From positions 1 to 15,054 of the forward strand of contig JAJRVC010000206.1 in the NCBI GenBank assembly GCA_024277475.1: a stretch of 15,054 nucleotides of DNA, read 5' to 3'. This stretch comes from Deltaproteobacteria bacterium. GTDB taxonomy: Bacteria; Desulfobacterota; Desulfobacteria; Desulfobacterales; JAFDCJ01. The translations under genes were made by a program, and so were the position numbers. A model generated the notes under the pieces. It was not told the DNA's origin. It searched no databases and was given only the letters and a program-made list of their open reading frames with translations. Below are positions 5,598 through 14,565 of the stretch, piece after piece (positions within the stretch are counted from its first letter, which is position 1; each line of letters opens with the position of its first letter).

Positions 5598-7010
5598 CTA
5601 CCGTTGCTTGCCGCCGGGCAGATGATCCTTTTTCTGATCCAGCCATTCTTCAGCTGCCGCGATGGCTCCGGCGACCATTTTGCTGCCGGTGCCACCATAG
5701 GATAAGCGCTTTTCTATCATTTGCCGGGTCGTCAGGCGAGAAAATATATCCTGCTCGATAAGTGCAGAAAATGATTGCAGCTGCTCCAGTGTGAGTTCAT
5801 GGAGCTCTTTTTTCTTTTCCAGTGCAAAACTGACTGCTTCCCCCACCAGGCGGTGGGCTTCTCGAAACGGTACACCCCGGGTGACAAGATAATCGGCCAA
5901 ATCGGTAGCATTCAGAAAACCACTAGATGCCGCGCGCTGCATATTCTCTTTTTTAAACTTAATCTCCGGCAACATATCAGTATAAATTTCAACACAGGCC
6001 GCTAACGTGTCCACCGCAGAAAATAGAGGCGCCTTGTCTTCCTGCATGTCACGATTATAGGCCAATGGCAGGGATTTCATCAGGGTCAACAAGGTTATCA
6101 GACTGCCGATAACAGTGCCGGTTTTGCCCCTCACAAGTTCCGGTACATCCGGGTTTTTCTTTTGAGGCATAATACTGCTGCCGGTTGCAAAAGAATCCGG
6201 CAGTTCAATAAAGTTAAACTCAAGAGTGGACCACAATATAAGCTCTCCCGAAAGACGGCTGAAATGAACCATGCAAATTGCCGCTGCCGATAAAAATTCA
6301 ATGATAAAATCCCGATCTGAAACGGCGTCGATACTGTTGGCGGAAATTGCATCAAATCCAAGCAATTCAGCCGTAAATTCTCGATCGATGGGATAGGTCG
6401 TGCCGGCAAGCGCTGCACACCCCAGCGGCATGACATTTATTCCTCCCAGACAATTCTCCAGCCGTCCTAAATCTCTTACAAACATTTCAAAGTAGGCCAT
6501 AAGATGATGTGACAGAAGAATTGGCTGGGCTCTTTGCATATGAGTGTAGCCCGGCAAAATTGTATCAAGGTGTTTCCCGGCCAGTGCCACGATTACCTTT
6601 TGCAACTTATAAAGCAGGTGGATGATTCGGCAAGTCTCATCCCTCAGATACATTCTTATATCCAGCGCAACCTGATCGTTGCGGCTTCTGGCAGTATGCA
6701 GCTTCTGACCAACCGGACCCGTTATTTCAACCAGCCGGGATTCTATATGCATATGGATGTCTTCAAGGCTGTCATTAAATTGAAACAAGTCCGTCTGAAT
6801 CTCGTTCTTGATTTTTTCAAGACCGCGGATCAATTCCAAGGCTTCGTCATTGCTTATAATCGATGCTTTTGCCAGCATTTTGCAATGCGCAATGCTGCCC
6901 TGGATATCATAGTTATAAAGCCGCCGGTCTACCTGGATCGAAGACGTAAATGCTTCAACGATACGTGCCGTTTTTGCTGAAAATCTTCCCTGCCAGAGTT
7001 TTTCGGCCAT
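5598..7010 (-). CDS. argH: Argininosuccinate lyase
   Basis: ArgH splits argininosuccinate into arginine and fumarate, the last step of arginine synthesis. The 470-residue protein is full length. It has the N-terminal KLWQGRF motif, the substrate-binding HTARSRNDQ (105-113), YTHMQRAQP (155-163) and the superfamily signature GSSIMPQKKN (277-286) with the catalytic Ser loop. Its ATG lies only 3 nt after the argD stop, with GGGTGA upstream, so the two are almost certainly co-transcribed. The direct argD-argH junction is unusual, because argF and argG often lie between them in related bacteria. The substrate-producing ArgG must be encoded elsewhere if the pathway is complete. Confidence 0.97.
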   Translation of the reverse strand: MAEKLWQGRFSAKTARIVEAFTSSIQVDRRLYNYDIQGSIAHCKMLAKASIISNDEALELIRGLEKIKNEIQTDLFQFNDSLEDIHMHIESRLVEITGPVGQKLHTARSRNDQVALDIRMYLRDETCRIIHLLYKLQKVIVALAGKHLDTILPGYTHMQRAQPILLSHHLMAYFEMFVRDLGRLENCLGGINVMPLGCAALAGTTYPIDREFTAELLGFDAISANSIDAVSDRDFIIEFLSAAAICMVHFSRLSGELILWSTLEFNFIELPDSFATGSSIMPQKKNPDVPELVRGKTGTVIGSLITLLTLMKSLPLAYNRDMQEDKAPLFSAVDTLAACVEIYTDMLPEIKFKKENMQRAASSGFLNATDLADYLVTRGVPFREAHRLVGEAVSFALEKKKELHELTLEQLQSFSALIEQDIFSRLTTRQMIEKRLSYGGTGSKMVAGAIAAAEEWLDQKKDHLPGGKQR

Positions 7011-7013
7011 TAT

Positions 7014-8210
7014 TCACCCGGAGTTCTTATTTGCAAGTAATTTATCCAAACAATCGATCAAAGCGTCGATTTCTTCTTTCTTAATAATCAGCGGGGGAAT
7101 AAAGCGTAAAATATTTCCCTGGATGCAATTAATCAAAAAACCCCGTTCCATGCATTGCACGACCAAGGCCTCACCGTTGAAATCAAGTTTCATACCGAGC
7201 AATAAACCAATGCCACGCACATCGACAACGGCAGGATGCCGTTTTTTTATTTCCAAAAGCCTTTCTTTAAAATACTCACCGGTTTTTCGTCCTTGATCAA
7301 CGAGGTTTTCGGCAGCAAGCGTCTTACAAACTTTCAGGGCTGCAGCAGTAACAATCGGTGTGCCGCCAAACGTTGAAGCGTGTGCCCCGGGTCCAAACGC
7401 CGAAGCCGGCCGTTCCCTGGCCAGCATGGCACCGATGGGCAGTCCGTTCGCCAGTGCTTTGGCCAGCGTCATGATATCAGGTTCAATACCGAAATGCTCG
7501 TAAGCAAACAGTGTGCCCGTACGCCCCATTCCGGTTTGGATTTCATCAAAGATCAGCAACTCTCCGCTTTCATCGCAAATCCGTCGAACCGTTTTCAAAT
7601 AATCAGGTTCCGGACAACATACCCCACCTTCACCCTGAATCGGTTCGATCAACACCGCACAATGTTCCGGCCCTATTTGAGCGCGAAGCGCCTCGGCATC
7701 GTTAAAGGGTACAAAATCAAATCCTTCGAGAATAGGGGAAAACCCTTGCTTGATTTTTTCTTGACCGGTGGCGGAAAGCGTTGCCATAGTTCGCCCATGA
7801 AATGATTGCTCCATGGAAATTATTCTGAAACGCTGATTTTCACCACGATCTTTAAAAAACTTACGAGCGAGCTTAATGGCGGCCTCATTTGCTTCCGCGC
7901 CACTGTTGCAGAAAAAAACTCTGTCGGCAAAACTGTTTGCGACCAACCAGCCGGCTAATTCGACCTGTGGTTTGGTATAGTAAAGATTGGATACATGCCA
8001 CAGGGTTTGAGCCTGAACAGATAATGCTTCTGTCAGCTTTGGATGCGAGTGGCCCAGATTGCACACGGCGATTCCAGCCACAAAATCCGTATAGCTCCGG
8101 CCCTCGGTATCGTAAAGGGTGCAGCCGGTGCCGTTTGAAACAACCATGGGAAATCTTTTATAAGTTTTCGCAATTACCTGATCGGCTTGCGCCATAATCT
8201 CTGCTGTCAT
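7014..8210 (-). CDS. argD: Acetylornithine aminotransferase
   Basis: This class-III PLP aminotransferase converts N-acetylglutamate semialdehyde to N-acetylornithine. Being bifunctional, it may also serve in diaminopimelate synthesis (DapC role). Its 398 residues include NSGAEANEAA (102-111), SFHGRT (136-141), EPIQGEGG (189-196), FDEIQTGMGRTG (221-232) with the PLP-nitrogen Asp222, and the Schiff-base lysine Lys251 in TLAKALANG. HASTFGG and DVRGIGLLLG also match the family. A strong purine-rich ribosome site (AGGGGGG) precedes the ATG at 8210. The 68-nt gap after hslU holds no argB, although argB commonly occupies this place in relatives. Confidence 0.96.
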   Translation of the reverse strand: MTAEIMAQADQVIAKTYKRFPMVVSNGTGCTLYDTEGRSYTDFVAGIAVCNLGHSHPKLTEALSVQAQTLWHVSNLYYTKPQVELAGWLVANSFADRVFFCNSGAEANEAAIKLARKFFKDRGENQRFRIISMEQSFHGRTMATLSATGQEKIKQGFSPILEGFDFVPFNDAEALRAQIGPEHCAVLIEPIQGEGGVCCPEPDYLKTVRRICDESGELLIFDEIQTGMGRTGTLFAYEHFGIEPDIMTLAKALANGLPIGAMLARERPASAFGPGAHASTFGGTPIVTAAALKVCKTLAAENLVDQGRKTGEYFKERLLEIKKRHPAVVDVRGIGLLLGMKLDFNGEALVVQCMERGFLINCIQGNILRFIPPLIIKKEEIDALIDCLDKLLANKNSG

Positions 8211-8278
8211 TACCCTGCCCCCCTAAAAATTCAGATCCGGATCCGTTTTCAATCAACAAATCCTCATATTAGCTGTAC

Positions 8279-9652
<1,374 letters not shown>

Positions 9653-9760
9653 GAGTGCTACCTTATCAATTGAATAGTGATGATCAATGTATGTTATAGG
9701 TTGCCCTATAGATCGGTATTTTTAACTCCATCCAAACGGTTTGCCCGCATAATGGGTAAA

Positions 9761-10291
9761 TTACATTTCCTCGACAGTAATGGTGTCGTTGGTATAAATA
9801 CAGAGGGAGGCGGCAATTTTCATCGCTTCCTGCACAATTCCCCGGGCATCCAGATCGGTATATGCGAGCAGCGCAGTCGCAGCTGCCTGAGCAGCAACGC
9901 CACCGGATCCGATAGCGACAATACCCTCATCAGGCTCAATGATGTCTCCGTTGCCGGAAATCAGATAGATGCTATCTTCGTCAACAGCAATCATGATGGC
10001 CTCAAGCCTTCTCAAGTATTTATCTGTGCGCCAGTCCCGCGCCAGCTCTACCGCCGAACGGGTTAGATTGCCGTTGTAGCGCTCGAGTTTTTGTTCCAGG
10101 CGTTCAGACAGATTGAGGGCATCTGCGGTAGCCCCTGCGAAACCGACAATGATTTTATCATTGTAAATACGTCTTACTTTTCTGGCATGATGTTTGACAA
10201 CCGTGTTGTTCAAAGTAACCTGACCATCACCGGCAACCGCTGCTTTTCCTTTGTGTCTAACGGCTATTATCGTCGTACCATGAAAATTCAT
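9761..10291 (-). CDS. hslV: HslV, threonine peptidase of the HslUV protease
   Basis: HslV (ClpQ) is the proteasome-beta-like peptidase that forms double hexameric rings capped by HslU. The 176-residue frame starts MNFHG, a short propeptide. Autocleavage would then expose Thr6 as the catalytic N-terminal threonine ([10 protein letters not shown], compare E. coli TTIVSVRRNG). Also conserved are [55 protein letters not shown] and AIGSGG near the C-terminal half. It lies 55 nt after xerC and upstream of hslU, as in the codV-codW-codX arrangement of Bacillus. The protease degrades misfolded and regulatory proteins during stress, although no heat-shock promoter was recognised here. Confidence 0.96.
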   Translation of the reverse strand: MNFHGTTIIAVRHKGKAAVAGDGQVTLNNTVVKHHARKVRRIYNDKIIVGFAGATADALNLSERLEQKLERYNGNLTRSAVELARDWRTDKYLRRLEAIMIAVDEDSIYLISGNGDIIEPDEGIVAIGSGGVAAQAAATALLAYTDLDARGIVQEAMKIAASLCIYTNDTITVEEM

Positions 10292-10346
10292 TTCAAGCGG
10301 AACTCCCTGATTTCAGATATAGTTGGTTTGCATTTACCCTTTTCTA

Positions 10347-11282
10347 TTACCGACGGGGATGCGCTCGGTCGTATGTCTCCATCAAACGGTCAATGCTCAC
10401 ATGGGTGTATTTTTGAGTGGTTGATAGACTTTTGTGTCCCAAAAGCTCTTGCACGGCCCTCAAATCCGCGCCAGCATCCAGCATATGGGTGGCAAACGTG
10501 TGCCGCAGGGTATGCGGGGATACGGGTGTCAGAAGGCCACATATTTTAAGCAATTTTTCTAAAATACGGGCAACGGAGCGGGAGCTCAGGCGCCTCCTGT
10601 TCTTATTTAAAAAAAGCGGTCCGATAGACTCCACGGAAATACCCCACTCCCCCTTTAATTGTTCCTGGTAAACCTGAATGGCATCCAGCGCCTTTTGACC
10701 TATGGGCACGATTCTTTCCTTGCTGCCTTTTCCAAGAACCCGTATGGTTCCACCTTTTGAATCCACATCAATGTCATTCATTCCGACGAGTTCCGACACC
10801 CTTATACCGCAGGAGTAAAGGATTTCAAAAATTGCCCGGTTTCTGACATCCAGAATGCTATCGGCCCGGATGGAGTCCAGCAGCCGAAACATTTCATCAA
10901 CGGGAAGATAGGCCGGTATCGTTCTTTCCTGTTTAGGAGTGAGAATCGAACCCGATGGATTGTCTTCGATGACTCCCCGTTTGACGAGAAATTTAAAAAA
11001 AGACCGCACTGCCGAGAGCTTCCGTGCGATGGTGGATTTTTTATTTTTTTTGTGTAAATATCCCAGGTAACCTCTGATTTGAATACCATCCACATCCTCG
11101 ATAGCAATCAAATCTCTGCCCGGCATGCGTCTGCTTCCCGGAAATCGGTTCTCAACCAGATAAGATGCAAATTCTTCCAAATCTCTACGGTAGCCACGGC
11201 AGGTATTCTTGGCATACCCTTTCTCGGTCGCAAGTGATTCTATATAGGAGCAAATCGATTTCTTAATCGGGGTGCTGGCCAT
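10347..11282 (-). CDS. xerC: Tyrosine recombinase XerC
   Basis: Site-specific recombinase that resolves chromosome dimers at dif during division, normally with XerD and FtsK. The 311-residue frame has an N-terminal SAM-like core-binding domain (about 8-105) and a catalytic domain (about 120-305). All catalytic residues are present: Arg161 (GIRVSEL), Lys185 (GKGSKER), His257 and Arg260 (HTLRHTFATH), His283 (LLGHKS) and Tyr292 (KYTHVS). AAGGAG stands about 10 nt before the ATG at 11282, and a TATTAT sequence at 11342-11347 is a possible -10 box. It heads the xerC-hslV-hslU run, a gene order known in many bacteria, which favours a housekeeping role over a phage integrase. XerD cannot be excluded from sequence alone. 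Confidence 0.92.
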   Translation of the reverse strand: MASTPIKKSICSYIESLATEKGYAKNTCRGYRRDLEEFASYLVENRFPGSRRMPGRDLIAIEDVDGIQIRGYLGYLHKKNKKSTIARKLSAVRSFFKFLVKRGVIEDNPSGSILTPKQERTIPAYLPVDEMFRLLDSIRADSILDVRNRAIFEILYSCGIRVSELVGMNDIDVDSKGGTIRVLGKGSKERIVPIGQKALDAIQVYQEQLKGEWGISVESIGPLFLNKNRRRLSSRSVARILEKLLKICGLLTPVSPHTLRHTFATHMLDAGADLRAVQELLGHKSLSTTQKYTHVSIDRLMETYDRAHPRR

Positions 11283-11613
11283 TGGATATCGTCTCCTTAC
11301 AATCGATGTAATAATTCACCGCAGAGATCGCTGAGAAAGTCATAATACAATTAAATTAGATTAATTTATTGCTGAAACCTGAACACCGACACCTTGGGCT
11401 CCCTACAACATATTGCCAGAAAATCTCCGCTAAGGGTTTGCGAAGAAACAAATTCACAATTTTGGAAGTTGAGGCGTCCGACCGGCAAGACGCGGAAGCG
11501 CAGGAATATCAAGCATATTTCGAGTTTCCGCAACGCAGCCGGACGGGATGGATCGGCGTCCAAAATATGAAGTTATTTTTGAGTGAGTCCTAAGGGTTTA
11601 AATATTCAGTCAT
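11283..11613. other. Intergenic region between the Rho-N-like gene and xerC
   Basis: This 331-bp gap holds no gene. Its right half is repeat copy B. The left part carries the xerC ribosome site, an AT-rich stretch with a possible weak -10 box (TATTAT on the minus strand, 11342-11347), and a CACCGCAGAGATCGCTGAGAAAG-like word at 11318-11340. That word resembles the CAGAG-rich palindrome at 13119-13191. I find no clear terminator for the Rho-N-like gene apart from the hairpin-forming repeat itself. Confidence 0.6.
11431..11594 (+). repeat. 164-bp inverted dispersed repeat, copy B (MITE-like)
   Basis: The plus strand of this segment aligns gaplessly with the reverse complement of 1185-1348 (14 differences in 164). 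It starts and ends with CTAAGGGTTT (11430-11439 and 11590-11599). Subterminal inverted arms (TTCACAATTTTGGA at the left, TCCAAAATATGAA at the right) and an inner pair (GCGGAA ... TTCCGC) allow a long imperfect hairpin. It ends about 20 bp from the stop codon of the Rho-N-like gene. Open frames crossing it are products of the repeat, not believable genes. With only two copies in view I cannot tell whether it is mobile or a structured transcript end. Confidence 0.85.
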
Positions 11614-11943
11614 TCAGGCAGCCGCTCTACGCGACTTTTTCTTCAGCCTGGAGATGCGGCGCTTGTAAATCGTGGCCATCTTCTTATCTCTCGCCTCTAT
11701 TGCAGCCTGGCGTTGAGCCTTAATAGACCTGATCTTTTTCTTGATTTCGCCAAGGGAAGCATCCGTTTTTTTGACCGGCTCATCCACGATTCCTTTGGAT
11801 TCTTTGATAGCGACAATTAGTTCCTCTTTTTTCATCCCGTGTACACCAACAATTTCAGGGATTTCTTTGGCCATCTCCCGCAAATCCGTGACCGTCATTT
11901 TTTCCAGGGGTTTTTCTTTAGTTTCAATATTTGCAGCACTCAT
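11614..11943 (-). CDS. Small protein with Rho N-terminal (SAP-like) domain and basic tail
   Basis: This 109-residue protein has a helix-extended-loop-helix segment (about 13-50: LEKMTVTDLREMAKEI, then HGMKKEELIVAIKE). It matches the Rho termination factor N-terminal/SAP-like fold, a nucleic-acid-binding module. The C-terminal half (64-106) is a highly basic predicted helix, rich in Lys and Arg (SIKAQRQAAIEARDKK, then KRRISRLKKKSRR). No Rho ATPase domain is present, so it is not Rho. An RNA- or DNA-binding role is inferred and the target is unknown. AGGA lies just before the ATG and AAGGAG a little further upstream. It is probably a monocistronic gene with its own promoter at 12093-12121. Confidence 0.8.
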   Translation of the reverse strand: MSAANIETKEKPLEKMTVTDLREMAKEIPEIVGVHGMKKEELIVAIKESKGIVDEPVKKTDASLGEIKKKIRSIKAQRQAAIEARDKKMATIYKRRISRLKKKSRRAAA

Positions 11944-12307
11944 TTCCTGTCAGCTCTCCTTTTCTCGCTCTTAAATTTGAAGTACGGCTGGGGGCTGCAA
12001 GAAAGCCTCCGCCTCTCGATTCAAGCCCTTGGCGGCCTGATAATATAAAATTTGTCAATTTTTATAAATTAAGAAAAAATTGAAAACTTAATTTATTAAC
12101 TAATTTACATAATCATGTCAATACCTAACCTGCACAAAACGATTCAATAAGAGTTTTTTATAATTGATCGGCCCGCTTCTTGCTCCGATTCCAGCCCGTA
12201 AGCCTTACATTTCAGGTGGGCTTCCGGTTCGCAGCGCGAGCCTACAGCTCGGAGAGTGGATAGAGCTTACAGCGCGGAGAGAGGCGAATCTTAAATATTC
12301 GGGCATT
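11944..12307. other. Intergenic region between slipin and the Rho-N-like gene
   Basis: This 364-bp gap has no gene. The left part (11944-12121) is an AT-rich leader and promoter for the Rho-N-like gene. The right part is more GC-rich and includes a two-copy imperfect 25-bp tandem repeat: GAGCCTACAGCTCGGAGAG at 12238-12256 and GAGCTTACAGCGCGGAGAG at 12263-12281, matching at 17 of 19 bases. I see no convincing terminator after the slipin stop; CGAAT ... ATTCG near 12287-12303 is weak. Confidence 0.6.
12093..12121 (-). promoter_or_regulatory. Probable promoter of the Rho-N-like gene
   Basis: On the minus strand a perfect -35 box TTGACA (12121-12116) is separated by 17 nt from TAATAA (12098-12093). 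Transcription would begin near 12087, giving a leader of about 145 nt before the ATG at 11943. A second TTGACA lies downstream (12049-12054) but has no well-spaced -10 box. Confidence 0.5.
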
Positions 12308-13060
12308 TCACTTATCAGCTTTATCCATGAATATCTTAAAAAGTTCAATCGGGATCGGGAAAATGGTGGTTGAGTTGCTTTCCGTCGCCATTTCGTTCAT
12401 GGTCTGCAGGTACCTGAGTTGCAGCGCCGTGGGATGTTTCTCGATAATCTCGGATGCTTTCGCCAGTTTGTTGGCTGCCTGATATTCACCTTCCGCATTG
12501 ATTACCTTGGCGCGCCGCTCTCTTTCAGCTTCAGCCTGTCTGGCCATGGCTCGCTGCATCTCCTGGGGAAGATCAATGTGTTTGAGTTCCACGGTTGCCA
12601 CCTTAATGCCCCATGGATCCGTATGGGTGTCTAAAATCTCCTGCAGTTCCGAGTTGATTTTATCCCGTTCCGATAACAGCTCATCGAGTTCGGCTTGTCC
12701 ACATACGCTTCTCAAGGTTGTCTGTGCCAGTTGGGACATGGCATAGGTATAATTTTCCACCTCGATGATAGCCTTGGTGGGATCAATGACCCGGAAATAG
12801 ATGACGGCGTTTACCTTGACGGATACGTTATCCCGCGTGATAACGTCCTGGGGGTCAACATCCATCGCCACCAGGCGCAGGCTGACCTTTACTATTTTGT
12901 CGATAACCGGTATCAAGATGATGAGTCCCGGTCCTTTGGCGGTAATCACGCGCCCGAGCCTGAAGATTACACCGCGTTCGTATTCATTTAAAATGCGTAT
13001 GGCTGCAGACAGGAAAAAGATGACAAGAACAAGTATGGCAACCGGAGTAATCAAACTCAT
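12308..13060 (-). CDS. Slipin, SPFH/Band 7 (stomatin-like) membrane protein
   Basis: This 250-residue prokaryotic stomatin has an N-terminal membrane helix (4-22) and an SPFH/Band 7 domain (about 24-185). Recognisable segments are [46 protein letters not shown] and [14 protein letters not shown]. An Ala/Glu-rich coiled-coil stretch (172-205) follows, then a hydrophobic C-terminal tail ([12 protein letters not shown]). Slipins oligomerise on the inner membrane and are partners, and in archaea substrates, of the NfeD protease, whose gene lies just upstream. GGGGGA precedes the ATG. The 215-nt gap from nfeD is larger than usual for this pair and contains a long palindrome. Confidence 0.93.
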   Translation of the reverse strand: MSLITPVAILVLVIFFLSAAIRILNEYERGVIFRLGRVITAKGPGLIILIPVIDKIVKVSLRLVAMDVDPQDVITRDNVSVKVNAVIYFRVIDPTKAIIEVENYTYAMSQLAQTTLRSVCGQAELDELLSERDKINSELQEILDTHTDPWGIKVATVELKHIDLPQEMQRAMARQAEAERERRAKVINAEGEYQAANKLAKASEIIEKHPTALQLRYLQTMNEMATESNSTTIFPIPIELFKIFMDKADK

Positions 13061-13118
13061 ATTAGTCCCCCTTTGTTGTAGGTTGTTTGGGACATGGTTA
13101 TAACTTGGGCCATTTTAG

Positions 13119-13191
13119 ATCTCTCACAGAGCCCACAGAGTACGCAGAGAAAAATCAAAAAACTCTGTGATCTCTGTGGGCTCTGCGAGAT
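13119..13191. repeat. Long imperfect palindrome of CAGAG/CTCTG words
   Basis: The arms 13119-13149 and 13163-13191 are inverted and nearly identical, with a perfect 14-bp core (CAGAGCCCACAGAG at 13127-13140; its complement at 13172-13185) and a loop of about 13 A-rich bases. It lies between nfeD and the slipin gene. The sequence type (repeated CACAGAG/CGCAGAG words) resembles dispersed intergenic palindromes I associate with environmental proteobacterial genomes, which is recollection rather than something shown here. There is no T-run directly after either arm, so it is not a canonical terminator, though it could attenuate transcription or stabilise RNA ends. Confidence 0.8.
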
Positions 13192-13275
13192 AACAAGAAA
13201 ATGCTTACAATTAAGCAATTTTTGATGGCCGAAATTAGAACCAACCCCGTTGTTTGTTTTCCAATAAAACTGTGG

Positions 13276-14565
13276 TTATCCAGCATCTTGATCCGCAGAC
13301 TCAACCTCAAGGATCAAATTGACCACCCGTACTATCCGCACTTTGGCATCTTTGTCAATCAGGTCTCTGGCCCTCGCATTCCAAAGCTCACCGTGAACAA
13401 ATACCTTGCCTTCAGGCGTCAATGCTCTTTTCACCACTCCAATTTCACCCACAAGTCCCGTCGAACCGGTCGCCGGCTTTGAAACTTGGGCTCGAAAAAC
13501 CAGACTGGCAACCGCTACAAAGAATCCGGAAATTAATATAATTGTTGGTAACAGAACCTGCAACGACAATTTCATGCCGGGTGTACTGCCTTTAAACAAC
13601 ATGAGAGAACCCAGCAGCAGAGATACAACACCGGCCACGCTTAAAAGCCCATAGCTGATAATCTTCATCTCCATAATAAAGAATATAATGGCCAGCACGA
13701 TTAGCAAAATTCCGGCATAGTTTACCGGAAGAGTCTGCATCGCAAAAAAAGCAAGAATCAAGGCGATTGCTCCGATCACTCCCGGAAAAATAGAACCCGG
13801 ATGAGAAAATTCAAAATACAGTCCTGCCAGGCCAATCATCATGAGGATGTATGCAATATTGGGGTTGCTGATGGTCTTTAGGATTTTGGTGCGTAAGGTC
13901 TCTGTGATGGTCACTTTCTTGACATTGTCGAGTTTTAAAGTACCCCTGTCCTTTATTTTGCGGCCGTTGAGCTGTTTGATAAGATCATCGGTGTCTGTGG
14001 CGATCAGATCAATGATATTTTCTTTCAAAGCCTCGGTTTCAGTCACCGATACACTTTCTCGGATGGCATCTTCCACCCATTTTGCATTTCTACCCCGCTT
14101 TTCGGCAACACTTTTGGCCTGGGCCACCATGTCGTTGATAACCTTTTCCGACATGGTCGTGTCAATATCCTTTCCCCCGGCACCCACCGGATGGGCGGCA
14201 CCGATATTGGTCCCCGGTGCCATTGCTGCAACATCCGCCGCCATGGTAATCATCACACCGGCAGAAGCGGCTCTGGCACCACCCGGATAAACAAACACCA
14301 CCACTGGTATCTTGCTGCCCAATATTTTCTGAACAATTATGCGCATGGATTCGGCCAGTCCCCCCGGGGTGTCCAGCTCAATGATAACGCAGGCAGCTCC
14401 ATTTTCTTCTGCCGTTCTAATGCCGGAATTTATAAAATCGGCCGTACCGGGACTGATGGCATCCGCAACCTGGAGGATGTAAACTTCGCTTTGTTCCGCA
14501 AAAACAATATTCGTGCCTGTTAAAAAAAACAGCAGAACCACCAGAGAAAAAAAATTAGTTTTCAT
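13276..14565 (-). CDS. NfeD-family membrane serine protease (long form)
   Basis: This 429-residue protein begins with a signal-type hydrophobic segment (about 5-23). A ClpP-like protease domain follows (about 28-190), with LDTPGG (65-69), nucleophile Ser101 in GARAASAG and probable general-base Lys141 in MSEKVIND, matching the Ser/Lys dyad of Pyrococcus PH1510. A block of several transmembrane helices (about 228-365) leads to a C-terminal NfeD OB-fold-like domain (about 370-425: GLVGEIGVVKRALTPEGKVF, then HGELWNARA). Long NfeD proteins cleave the hydrophobic C-terminus of their stomatin partner, encoded next. AAGGA stands 8 nt before the ATG, which overlaps the upstream glycosylase gene by 11 nt. 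Confidence 0.94.
   Translation of the reverse strand: MKTNFFSLVVLLFFLTGTNIVFAEQSEVYILQVADAISPGTADFINSGIRTAEENGAACVIIELDTPGGLAESMRIIVQKILGSKIPVVVFVYPGGARAASAGVMITMAADVAAMAPGTNIGAAHPVGAGGKDIDTTMSEKVINDMVAQAKSVAEKRGRNAKWVEDAIRESVSVTETEALKENIIDLIATDTDDLIKQLNGRKIKDRGTLKLDNVKKVTITETLRTKILKTISNPNIAYILMMIGLAGLYFEFSHPGSIFPGVIGAIALILAFFAMQTLPVNYAGILLIVLAIIFFIMEMKIISYGLLSVAGVVSLLLGSLMLFKGSTPGMKLSLQVLLPTIILISGFFVAVASLVFRAQVSKPATGSTGLVGEIGVVKRALTPEGKVFVHGELWNARARDLIDKDAKVRIVRVVNLILEVESADQDAG

Noticed and set aside
5575..5646. Longer start for the lipoprotein inside argH
   Set aside because: The lipoprotein signal peptide with MKR and the LSGC lipobox begins at 5574; the extra 24 residues would disrupt it.
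6534..6980. Plus-strand 148-codon open frame opposite argH
   Set aside because: It is a shadow of the clearly real argH frame with no ribosome site or recognisable protein features; similar antisense frames elsewhere were dismissed on the same grounds.
8234..8243. GATCCGGATC palindrome between hslU and argD as an operator (ArgR-like)
   Set aside because: It is a short self-complementary word with no match to the AT-rich ARG-box pattern and no second copy nearby.
10347..11282. Tyrosine recombinase as a mark of a phage or integrative island
   Set aside because: Its place directly upstream of hslV-hslU, its length and its sequence fit housekeeping XerC; no attachment sites or phage genes are nearby.
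11369..11593. Plus-strand open frame of 74 codons between the Rho-N-like gene and xerC
   Set aside because: About 160 of its bases lie within the 164-bp repeat, it has no ribosome site, and the matching frame in copy A is not preserved as a gene.
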